Part shown: in pieces, positions 1-4,857 of the stretch
Position numbering within the stretch: position 1 is the first letter of the stretch
How the letters are laid out: each line of letters begins with the position of its first letter
DNA from: Candidatus Poribacteria bacterium
GTDB lineage: Bacteria > Poribacteria > WGA-4E > WGA-3G
Direction: 5' to 3'
Length of the DNA stretch: 8,336 nucleotides
NCBI GenBank assembly: GCA_007571355.1
Contig: RKRO01000193.1
Coordinates: 1 to 8,336, forward strand
The notes under the pieces: model-generated
Seen by the model: only the letters and a program-made list of their open reading frames with translations
Database searches by the model: none
What the model was told of the DNA's origin: nothing
Position numbers and translations under genes: made by a program

Positions 1-712
1 GTTCTACGCCTTGCTCAATACCTTGCTCAATGCCGCGTTGCATAACGTGTTCATAAAAAGGAGATTCTTGCATGATTGCCTCCAATAGAGGATCCTGAAA
101 AAGTTCAGGGGGATGCGCTAAACTCCCGAAAAGCGAGAGTGCGAATAAAAGCGTTCCCCGCGTCTGTTTATCCACATCTGCTGCTCGGGTTGTCTCTATA
201 CACTTCTCAACCCAGCCGTGAGGGGACATATCCGCGGGCGGTTTCATCAAAGCCGTGAAAGGCAGCAATCCGACCGCTTCAGCATCCAAAAACGCTTCAC
301 CTGCTAACTCGTAAATACGGATAACATTATATTGAAACCAACCGCCCCCGCGTTGGGCGTTGCCATACCGATAGAACCCCGGGTCCCTTTGTCCCGCGGG
401 CGGCCGAAAATACAACACCGTTGAGTAGACGTTTTTTTCGTGCTCAAGGGCAAGAAAACTTGAATATGCGAGCATCCGCAGTGGCATCGGTTTATGCGTG
501 CTGTCGTCAGTTTGTGCCTCTATATGCAGGATCGCTCTTTCATCGGGCAGTTGGACATGAAACGTCATATCGCTGTGATGTATTCGAACGGTGGCGTGTT
601 CAGTGCCGAGCCGTTGTCCGACTACCACATCGGGTGTCTTGAGTGCTAATGCTGCCAACGGGTGCGGAAAAGTTCCGATGACGTGTTTGAAGATTTCATC
701 AAAGTAAGGCAT
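1..712 (-). CDS. Rpn-family PD-(D/E)XK nuclease (partial, C-terminus beyond window)
   Basis: This frame is open from an ATG at 712 to the left edge, about 237 codons with no stop. It begins MPYFDEIFKHVIG, a typical opening for the Rpn (recombination-promoting nuclease/putative transposase) family. The PD-(D/E)XK core is visible: D48, then ILHIEAQ with E65 and Q67 as the E-x-Q part, and R79 in PLRMLAYSSF, the conserved helix after the core. The C-terminal part carries GIEQGIEQG repeats (residues about 227-235), also usual in the family. Characterised Rpn proteins are DNA endonucleases that act in recombination or as phage-defence toxins held in check by their own C-terminal fragment. An SD plus in-frame ATG at residue 214 could make such a fragment here. 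No SD precedes the main ATG; a promoter lies so close that a leaderless mRNA is likely. Family call is firm; the biological role is inferred. Confidence 0.85.
   Translation of the reverse strand, partial: MPYFDEIFKHVIGTFPHPLAALALKTPDVVVGQRLGTEHATVRIHHSDMTFHVQLPDERAILHIEAQTDDSTHKPMPLRMLAYSSFLALEHEKNVYSTVLYFRPPAGQRDPGFYRYGNAQRGGGWFQYNVIRIYELAGEAFLDAEAVGLLPFTALMKPPADMSPHGWVEKCIETTRAADVDKQTRGTLLFALSLFGSLAHPPELFQDPLLEAIMQESPFYEHVMQRGIEQGIEQGVE
71..83 (-). promoter_or_regulatory. Internal RBS and in-frame start inside the Rpn gene
   Basis: On the minus strand GGAGG (83-79) stands 5 nt upstream of an ATG (73-71) that is in frame with the nuclease (codon 214). Translation from here would give a protein starting MQESPFYEHVMQRG, i.e. 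only the C-terminal tail. The same GGAGG, 5-nt spacer, ATG and MQESPFYE sequence occurs at 1021-1054 in front of the orphan tail gene. This supports a functional start rather than chance. It matches the published pattern of RpnS antitoxins translated from within rpnL genes. Confidence 0.55.
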
Positions 713-718
713 AAGCGT

Positions 719-748
719 ATTATACCCGCCAGCGGAGTGCTATGTAAA
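719..748 (-). promoter_or_regulatory. Sigma70-like promoter for the Rpn nuclease; likely leaderless transcript
   Basis: Read on the minus strand: TTTACA (748-743), 18-nt spacer, then a perfect TATAAT (724-719). Only six bases separate the -10 box from the ATG at 712, so transcription would start at or next to the start codon, and no SD is present. Copy A of the palindromic repeat overlaps the spacer. Confidence 0.55.
724..745 (+). repeat. Palindromic TATGT repeat, copy A (degenerate)
   Basis: CCAGCGGAGTGC followed by TATGT matches the other three copies, but the left arm (ACCCGCC) no longer pairs fully with the right arm (GGAGTGC). It sits inside the spacer of the nuclease promoter. Confidence 0.55.
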
Positions 749-758
749 CAAACCTGTT

Positions 759-855
759 CTGTCCAAAAAAATTAATGCTATGCCAAAAGCTTTAAACGCC
801 CTTTCGCCACAGTCCGAATGCTTAATCCAAGTGGCTTCTAACAGATTTTGGACAG
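759..855. repeat. 10-bp inverted repeat CTGTCCAAAA / TTTTGGACAG
   Basis: CTGTCCAAAA at 759-768 is the exact reverse complement of TTTTGGACAG at 846-855; 77 nt lie between. The same core recurs at 2237-2245 and, inverted, at 2444-2452. This suggests a shared element end or protein-binding site. Confidence 0.5.
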
Positions 856-881
856 TGTAAGTAGTTTTTCGGACATTTTCC

Positions 882-903
882 TCACCCCAGCGGGGTGCTA
901 TGT
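882..903 (+). repeat. Palindromic TATGT repeat, copy B
   Basis: CACCCC-AGC-GGGGTG (883-897) forms a perfect 6-bp stem with a 3-nt loop, followed by C and TATGT. The stem bases differ from copies C and D but pairing is kept, which is the pattern expected of a structured REP-like element. Confidence 0.65.
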
Positions 904-960
904 CAGTAAATAGCGGGCAACTGAGGCGTATCCGATAAATCCTATAATCATTAAAAAACG

Positions 961-989
961 TTGCCTTTTTTCGCAAAAAACGCGATACT
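961..989 (+). promoter_or_regulatory. Candidate promoter of the orphan tail gene
   Basis: TTGCCT (961-966), 17-nt spacer, GATACT (984-989), about 40 nt upstream of the ATG at 1031. The boxes match the sigma70 consensus only moderately. TACTAT at 986-991 is an alternative -10 with a 19-nt spacer. Confidence 0.4.
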
Positions 990-1030
990 ATCTATATGCG
1001 TCAATTTGATCCGATAGTTCGGAGGAAATC

Positions 1031-1255
1031 ATGCAAGAATCCCCATTTTACGAAGTTGTTTTACAACGCGGCATCGCTCAAGGAGAAACTCGCGCGAAAC
1101 AGGCGACACTCCTGAAACTCCTGCACCACCAGTTTCAGAACGTCCCCGAAACCATGATAACCCAGATTCGTGCCCTTCAAGACACCGAACAACTCGATGC
1201 GATCTTTGAAAAGAGCCTGACCGCAAAAAGCCTTGAAGATATAGACATTCTATGA
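1031..1255 (+). CDS. Orphan Rpn C-terminal tail (RpnS-like small protein, 74 aa)
   Basis: The protein starts MQESPFYEVVLQRGIAQG, matching 15 of 18 residues of the C-terminal tail of the leftward nuclease from its residue 214. It then continues with a helical tail (LLKLLHHQFQNVPETM, LQDTEQLDAIFEKSL, TAKSLEDI) typical of the end of Rpn-family proteins. The catalytic nuclease domain is absent: an in-frame TGA at 1007-1009 closes the frame just upstream, and the preceding sequence is not nuclease-like. A strong GGAGG (1021-1025) lies 5 nt before the ATG. Either it is the last scrap of a deleted nuclease gene or a free-standing antitoxin-type protein that binds Rpn nucleases. The intact frame, RBS and possible promoter favour expression. 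It points away from the nuclease and converges with the porV-like gene 90 nt downstream. Confidence 0.7.
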   Translation: MQESPFYEVVLQRGIAQGETRAKQATLLKLLHHQFQNVPETMITQIRALQDTEQLDAIFEKSLTAKSLEDIDIL

Positions 1256-1344
1256 AACCAGTATGGAAAAACCCGTTGAAACGGATATCCTATATTTGGT
1301 TGAAATCGGCTTACAAGGTTCCATCGTAAAAGAGATTGGTGAAT

Positions 1345-2145
1345 CTAAAATCGGAGTTCGGCGGAGATGAAATCCGATGCGGAGGGCTTCTCAAAGATTC
1401 GGACGTAGTCGATATAGACACCTTTCCATGCAACGCCTATCCCCGTTGTAAGCACCCCGTTTGAAATACCGAGTCGGATAGGCAAAATCGGAAACGGATG
1501 CCACTCAGTACCGGTATAAAACGCCAGTGCTGTACCTTCGGTAGGGAATGCAATATCAACTGAGAATTGGTATGTCTTGTAACGGTAAGCGGTGCCGAGC
1601 GTCAACCACTGAATACCGGAGCCCTCAAGATTTTGCGCGAGGCATCCGAACTTGAGATTCGGACGTGGTTTGAAAAGCAACCCGAAGTCATAGTTTGTTT
1701 GGTACCCGAAAAATTGATAAACATCGGACGGGTGTCTCCGTTTAAACTTGAGACTCAATCCCATAGCCGTGTACGCGCCGAGTTGCCGAGCGATGCCGTA
1801 ATAGTTGAAATCGGGAACGCCGCTATCAACACCGAGCGCGATTTTGTTGCCCCAGAACAGACCATAACCACGGTAACTATAACCGATCCCTTTCGGATCG
1901 AACCGGTAATCGTCGCGATTGTAAAATTTATTGACACCGAAAAGTTTCACACCCTGTTCCTGAATGAGTCCGGCGGGGTTCCAGAAACCGGCAGTCGCAT
2001 CGTCAGCGACAGCGGTAAAGGCGTTTCCCATCCCTAACGCACGCGCACCGACGTAAAGCGGACGGGATACCTCTATCGGAGATGCCGCTTGCAGTACCAA
2101 CGGGCACATCAACAACACAAAAAGAAAAACGTATACGGTTCGCAT
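1345..2145 (-). CDS. PorV/PorQ (UPF0164) family outer-membrane beta-barrel protein
   Basis: The product is 266 aa. A signal peptide (residues 1-21, hydrophobic core YVFLFVLLM, cleavage near LQA/AS) is followed by GARALGMGNAFTAVADDA and FWNPAGL (residues 33-60), the hallmark of the PorV/UPF0164 family within the FadL-like barrels. The rest is rich in alternating aromatic/polar strands, and the protein ends ISAELRF with a terminal Phe, the usual outer-membrane insertion signal. PorV proteins serve type IX secretion as shuttle or attachment proteins, and many lone paralogues have unknown roles. No other secretion gene is in view, so the role here is open. The ATG at 2145 was chosen because it begins the signal peptide; a TTG at 2181 would add 12 residues. 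Neither has a clear SD. Confidence 0.8.
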   Translation of the reverse strand: MRTVYVFLFVLLMCPLVLQAASPIEVSRPLYVGARALGMGNAFTAVADDATAGFWNPAGLIQEQGVKLFGVNKFYNRDDYRFDPKGIGYSYRGYGLFWGNKIALGVDSGVPDFNYYGIARQLGAYTAMGLSLKFKRRHPSDVYQFFGYQTNYDFGLLFKPRPNLKFGCLAQNLEGSGIQWLTLGTAYRYKTYQFSVDIAFPTEGTALAFYTGTEWHPFPILPIRLGISNGVLTTGIGVAWKGVYIDYVRIFEKPSASDFISAELRF

Positions 2146-2197
2146 CGCTAACAATTTAGCATGAAGAAAACAGCATCGCAAGGAGAAATTAAATCAC

Positions 2198-2227
2198 TTG
2201 ACAACTATCGAGGATTTCTGTTATGCT
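2198..2227 (+). promoter_or_regulatory. Sigma70-like promoter
   Basis: A perfect TTGACA (2198-2203), 18-nt spacer and TATGCT (2222-2227); a further TATACT follows at 2227-2232. It points toward the coiled-coil gene 380 nt away. It may drive that gene with a long leader, or a short RNA across the repeat block. Confidence 0.4.
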
Positions 2228-2330
2228 ATACTATAGTTTGGACAGTTTGTGTTGCGTGAGAGGTGTGTTTTCAAAGGGCGCTCTATTTTTCTGGAACTTT
2301 GCATCTGCGTGGAACTTGAATAAAAATGCT

Positions 2331-2352
2331 GCACGCCAGCGGCGTGCTATGT
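2331..2352 (+). repeat. Palindromic TATGT repeat, copy C
   Basis: GCACGCC-AGC-GGCGTGC (2331-2347) is a perfect 7-bp stem with a 3-nt loop, followed by TATGT. Identical to copy D, 28 bp downstream. Confidence 0.7.
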
Positions 2353-2379
2353 CTATAGCAAACGGCATTCCCCCTTCTT

Positions 2380-2401
2380 GCACGCCAGCGGCGTGCTATG
2401 T
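2380..2401 (+). repeat. Palindromic TATGT repeat, copy D
   Basis: GCACGCC-AGC-GGCGTGC (2380-2396) followed by TATGT, identical to copy C over all 22 bases. Confidence 0.7.
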
Positions 2402-2520
2402 ATTCTCAAAGGCTATGCTGCATCTGTGACGTGGAACCCAAAATTGTCCAAAGTTTAGTATTCTATAGTAAAGCCCATAAGGATTGAAACACATCCTATC
2501 GAAGCGAGGGCCCTCTGATT

Positions 2521-2545
2521 CCCCCCTGATAAGCGGAGGAGGGGG
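2521..2545. repeat. C-run/G-run hairpin
   Basis: CCCCC (2521-2525) can pair with GGGGG (2541-2545) across a loop containing TGATAAG. TGATAAG recurs in the GC-rich spacer at 6752-6758, so both may be diverged members of one repeat family. There is no T-tract, so it is not called a terminator. Confidence 0.35.
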
Positions 2546-2609
2546 TTGTCTTCCTAAAAGTGTGCATTTTTTTCGGATGTTACGATAATAGGTAAAAGGA
2601 GAAAACCGC

Positions 2610-3176
2610 ATGGCAAATCACTTTAATGACTTATTATTACAAACACTGAAAGAGGTCGGTATCCGATTAGAACGCCTTGAAGGCCGCGCAGATCACCTCA
2701 TAAATGAAAAAGCCGACAAGGTAGATATACAGGAACTTAAGGCTGATGGGCGGGAACTTAAGGCTGAACTCAAGTCCGTTACCGAAAAACTTGACCAAAA
2801 AGCCGATAAAACTGATATACAGGAACTTAAGGCTGATGGACAAGAACTTAAGACTGAACTCAAGACTGATATACAGGAACTTAAGACTAATGGACAAGAA
2901 CTTAAGACTGAACTCAAGACTGATATACAGGAACTTAAGACTGATATACAGGAACTTAAGACTGAACTCAAGTCCGTTACCGAAAAATTTGACCAAAAAG
3001 CCGACAAGGCAGATGTCAACGCGCTCAAAGCAGATGTCAACGCACTTGGCGACGAAGTCCGGTCACAAGCCCAGCGGCTTGATCGCATTGAGACAGGGGT
3101 TAAAACCCTCCAATGGACAATGACAGCCGGCATCGCCGTATTTGGCATCATCCTTGCTTTCGTCCGGTCATGTTAA
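2610..3176 (+). CDS. Repetitive coiled-coil protein with C-terminal membrane anchor
   Basis: The product is 188 aa of unknown function. Residues about 12-165 are a highly charged coiled coil built from blocks such as DIQELK, DGQELK and TELK, plus a SVTEKxDQKADK block at residues 56-67 and 122-133. The C-terminus (residues about 169-185, MTAGIAVFGIILAFV) is one membrane helix followed by RSC. It is therefore probably a tail-anchored inner-membrane protein with a long rod in the cytoplasm. AGGAG (2597-2601) lies 8 nt before the ATG and supports the start. It lies 24 nt upstream of rsmI on the same strand. The DNA repeats are nearly exact, implying recent internal duplication and likely length variation between strains. 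Similar short coiled-coil/helix proteins are common hypotheticals; no function can be assigned. Confidence 0.8.
   Translation: MANHFNDLLLQTLKEVGIRLERLEGRADHLINEKADKVDIQELKADGRELKAELKSVTEKLDQKADKTDIQELKADGQELKTELKTDIQELKTNGQELKTELKTDIQELKTDIQELKTELKSVTEKFDQKADKADVNALKADVNALGDEVRSQAQRLDRIETGVKTLQWTMTAGIAVFGIILAFVRSC
2721..3008 (+). repeat. In-frame tandem repeats: 54-nt and 36-nt units
   Basis: A 54-nt unit (18 aa, pattern 7+7+4) occurs at 2721-2774, 2811-2864, 2865-2918 and 2919-2972, the last three directly in tandem. A 36-nt unit (12 aa) follows the first at 2775-2810 and the last at 2973-3008. Within the 54-nt unit, a 21-nt heptad encoding (T/A)D(I/G)QELK is itself repeated. All repeats keep the reading frame. 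Confidence 0.9.
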
Positions 3177-3200
3177 CACGACACAACAGCCCTCAATAAA

Positions 3201-3902
3201 ATGCAAGATACACCCATCGGCACACTGTACCTCGTTAGCACACCGATCGGAAACTTAGAGGACATCACCTTGCGCGCCCTCCGTATCCTCAAAGAAGTAG
3301 ACCTCATCGCCGCTGAGGATACACGCCAGACACGCCGCCTCCTAACGCACTATGACATCCACACACCCCTCACAAGCTACTTTGAAGGTTCTTCTGCAAC
3401 AAAGTGCAATAAACTGATCGCACAGATGAAGACAGGTGAGACGATCGCCCTCGTTTCAGATGCTGGCACACCTCTTATTTCGGACCCGGGGTATCCGCTC
3501 CTACGTGGATGTATTGACGCAGGCATCCCGATTGTCCCTATTCCCGGCGCATCAGCCGTCAGCACCGCAGCGTCCGTTTCCGGATTGCCGCTACACACCT
3601 TCGCCTTTGAAGGGTTCCTCTCCCCAAAATCCGGGAAAAGAAAACGTCAACTAAGTGGACGCATTGACGATGAAAGAACGTTAATCTTCTTTGAATCCCC
3701 ACATCGCATCCGCCGCTTCCTTGAAGATGTCCTTGAGGTGATGGGGAATCGCCAGGTCGTCATCACACGTGAACTCACGAAACGGTTTGAAGAGATATTC
3801 CGTGGGAACGTCAATGAAGCACTTCAAAAATTCCGTGAGACTGAGCCGCGCGGAGAATTTACAATCGTTATTGCCGGAAGCAGGAGGAAGAATGACAGTT
3901 GA
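3201..3902 (+). CDS. rsmI: 16S rRNA (cytidine(1402)-2'-O)-methyltransferase RsmI
   Basis: The product is 233 aa. RsmI uses SAM to methylate the 2'-O of C1402 in the 16S rRNA decoding centre. Family motifs are clear and in order: LYLVSTPIGNLEDITLRAL (9-27), AAEDTRQTRRLL (37-48), VSDAGTPLISDPGYPL (85-100), PIPGASA (113-119), FFESPHR (163-169), RELTKRFEE (190-198) and GEFTIVI (218-224), all belonging to the tetrapyrrole-methylase fold. It is shorter than E. coli RsmI (286 aa) because it stops right after the last core strand and lacks the C-terminal extension; many RsmI proteins have this compact form. No good SD precedes the ATG, but the previous gene ends 24 nt upstream, so coupled translation is possible. 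Its last codons contain the SD of the next gene. Confidence 0.95.
   Translation: MQDTPIGTLYLVSTPIGNLEDITLRALRILKEVDLIAAEDTRQTRRLLTHYDIHTPLTSYFEGSSATKCNKLIAQMKTGETIALVSDAGTPLISDPGYPLLRGCIDAGIPIVPIPGASAVSTAASVSGLPLHTFAFEGFLSPKSGKRKRQLSGRIDDERTLIFFESPHRIRRFLEDVLEVMGNRQVVITRELTKRFEEIFRGNVNEALQKFRETEPRGEFTIVIAGSRRKNDS
3882..3894 (+). promoter_or_regulatory. Strong SD of the dehydrogenase gene, inside rsmI
   Basis: AGGAGG at 3882-3887 lies 4 nt before the ATG at 3892, while rsmI ends with TGA at 3900-3902. The 11-nt overlap and strong SD fix the dehydrogenase start here rather than at the upstream ATG at 3769, which would add 41 residues unlike the family. The arrangement points to translational coupling. 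Confidence 0.8.
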
Positions 3903-4833
3903 TGGAATCACGCAGATCGCCGTTATCGGTGCAGGACTGATGGGACACGGGATCGCGCAGGAGTTCGCCAGTGCAGGTTATACCGTCCGTATGCACGATG
4001 TTACAGACGAACACCTCGAAACCGCATGCATACAGATTGAGAACAACCTCAATACCCTCGCTGAAAATGCTATTATTCAGAAAGAGAGCATTGCGCCGAC
4101 GCTGCGGCGCATACAGACGCACACCGAACTGTCCAGAGTCGCTGAAAACGCCGATTTTGTCATCGAAGCCGTCCCTGAGGATTTAGCACTCAAACAGCAG
4201 ATATTCGAGGAATTAGACAGCATCTGCCCATCGCACACAATTCTGGCAAGCAATACGACCGCGTTAATGCCGAGCCAAGTCGGTCTCAAGGCGGAACGCA
4301 AGGATAAGATACTCAACACACACTATTTTAATCCGCCTTACCTGATTCCGTTGGTTGAACTCATCCGCAGCACGGATACCGCCGACGAAACGGTCACAGT
4401 GACGTTTGACCTCTTGACCGCTATCGGGAAGACACCCGCAATGATTGAAAAAGAGGTACTCGGTTTTGTCGGACCGAGGCTGCAAGCCGCTCTCATTCGG
4501 GAAGCCTTCGCGATTGTAGAGCAGGGGATCGCGAGTGCGGAAACCGTCGATCTCGTCGTCCGAAACAGTTTCGGACGCAGGCTCAGTGTCGCCGGTCCCT
4601 TTGAGGTTTTTGAACTGGCTGGCTGGGACCTCGTACTCGCCGCCTTTGAAGAACTCTATAAGGACCTCAACAGTTCATCTGACATCAATCCGCTCCTCTG
4701 TCAGATGGTCGAATCGGGTAAACTCGGTGTGAAATCTAAAGCGGGTTTCTACAGTTGGACAGACGACAAAATACAAGCACTTCGAGACCGGATGAATCGC
4801 GCACTCATACAGCAAGCAAAAGAGAAGTCGTAG
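3892..4833 (+). CDS. 3-hydroxyacyl-CoA dehydrogenase family protein (NAD-binding)
   Basis: The product is 313 aa, a normal length for the single-domain-pair enzymes (HBD, lambda-crystallin/L-gulonate dehydrogenase, L-carnitine dehydrogenase). The Rossmann motif GAGLMGHGIAQ spans residues 13-23, with D36 (MHDV) ending beta-2. The conserved VIEAVPEDL is at 90-98. The catalytic region shows S120-N121 (ASNTTA), H144 in THYFNPPYLIPLVELI and E156, the His-Glu pair of the family. HYFNPP-LIPLVEL resembles the lambda-crystallin/carnitine branch more than classical beta-oxidation enzymes. The usual GFxxNR signature reads GFVGPR (191-196), so the conserved active-site Asn is Pro195. The C-terminal helical domain ends with the expected GKLGVKSKAGFYSW. 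The substrate cannot be fixed from sequence. It overlaps rsmI by 11 nt and lies 24 nt upstream of the membrane protein gene. Confidence 0.85.
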   Translation: MTVDGITQIAVIGAGLMGHGIAQEFASAGYTVRMHDVTDEHLETACIQIENNLNTLAENAIIQKESIAPTLRRIQTHTELSRVAENADFVIEAVPEDLALKQQIFEELDSICPSHTILASNTTALMPSQVGLKAERKDKILNTHYFNPPYLIPLVELIRSTDTADETVTVTFDLLTAIGKTPAMIEKEVLGFVGPRLQAALIREAFAIVEQGIASAETVDLVVRNSFGRRLSVAGPFEVFELAGWDLVLAAFEELYKDLNSSSDINPLLCQMVESGKLGVKSKAGFYSWTDDKIQALRDRMNRALIQQAKEKS

Positions 4834-4857
4834 GCAGACTCCGTTCTGCTGTTATAC

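Larger units (their letters stand above)
713..1030. other. Divergent 318-bp spacer with promoters and repeats
   Basis: This gap separates the leftward nuclease from the rightward orphan tail gene. It holds the nuclease promoter, two copies of the palindromic TATGT repeat (724-745 and 882-903), a 10-bp inverted repeat (759-768 with 846-855) and a promoter candidate for the orphan gene. A 78-codon minus-strand frame crosses it (976-740), but it runs through the repeats and resembles no known family, so it is not called as a gene. Confidence 0.6.
2231..2468. mobile_element. Possible MITE-like element bounded by imperfect inverted repeats
   Basis: CTATAGTTTGGACAG begins at 2231. The reverse complement of 2444-2468 reads CTATAGAATACTAAAC then TTTGGACAA, so both ends carry CTATAG and TTTGGACA in inverted order, though spaced differently. 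Two palindromes lie inside and no transposase is encoded. Size (about 240 bp) and structure suit a non-autonomous element, but the ends are too diverged to be sure and no target-site duplication was identified. Confidence 0.3.
2146..2609. other. 464-bp spacer with palindromes, inverted repeats and a promoter
   Basis: This spacer lies between the divergent porV-like and coiled-coil genes. It contains a sigma70-like promoter (2198-2227), an imperfect inverted-repeat pair (2231-2249 with 2444-2468) enclosing two near-identical palindromes (2331-2352, 2380-2401), a lone CRISPR-repeat-like string (2453-2490) and a C-run/G-run hairpin (2521-2545). A 68-codon frame (2223-2429) runs through these repeats and is not considered a gene. 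Confidence 0.55.

Noticed and set aside
76..642. Plus-strand frames at 76-258 and 421-642
   Set aside because: They lie opposite the well-supported Rpn nuclease on the minus strand, and their translations show no family features.
740..976. 78-codon minus-strand frame
   Set aside because: It runs through the TATGT palindromes and the 10-bp inverted repeat, has no SD and no recognisable domain; repeats explain the open frame.
1262..1369. 35-codon plus-strand frame starting MEKPVETDIL
   Set aside because: It starts 6 nt after the orphan tail stop but has no SD, is very short and overlaps the end of the porV-like gene. A real small protein cannot be excluded but is not supported.
1567..2037. 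156-codon plus-strand frame opposite the porV-like gene
   Set aside because: The minus-strand protein has a signal peptide, family motif and terminal Phe; this is its antisense shadow.
2453..2490. CRISPR array
   Set aside because: Only one repeat-like string is present, with no periodic copies or spacers and no cas gene.
2567..2589. Promoter with GATAAT at 2584-2589 for the coiled-coil gene
   Set aside because: No acceptable -35 box, and a start here would fall within or after the SD at 2597-2601.
2667..3151. Long open frames on both strands over the coiled-coil gene
   Set aside because: The 54- and 36-nt repeats are multiples of three, so any frame free of stops in one unit stays open. 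The translations are low-complexity, and only the 2610 frame has an SD and a membrane anchor.
4837..4853. Hairpin GCAGA/TCTGC between the dehydrogenase and TVP38-family genes as a terminator
   Set aside because: The stem is 5 bp and no T-tract follows; the genes are probably co-transcribed.
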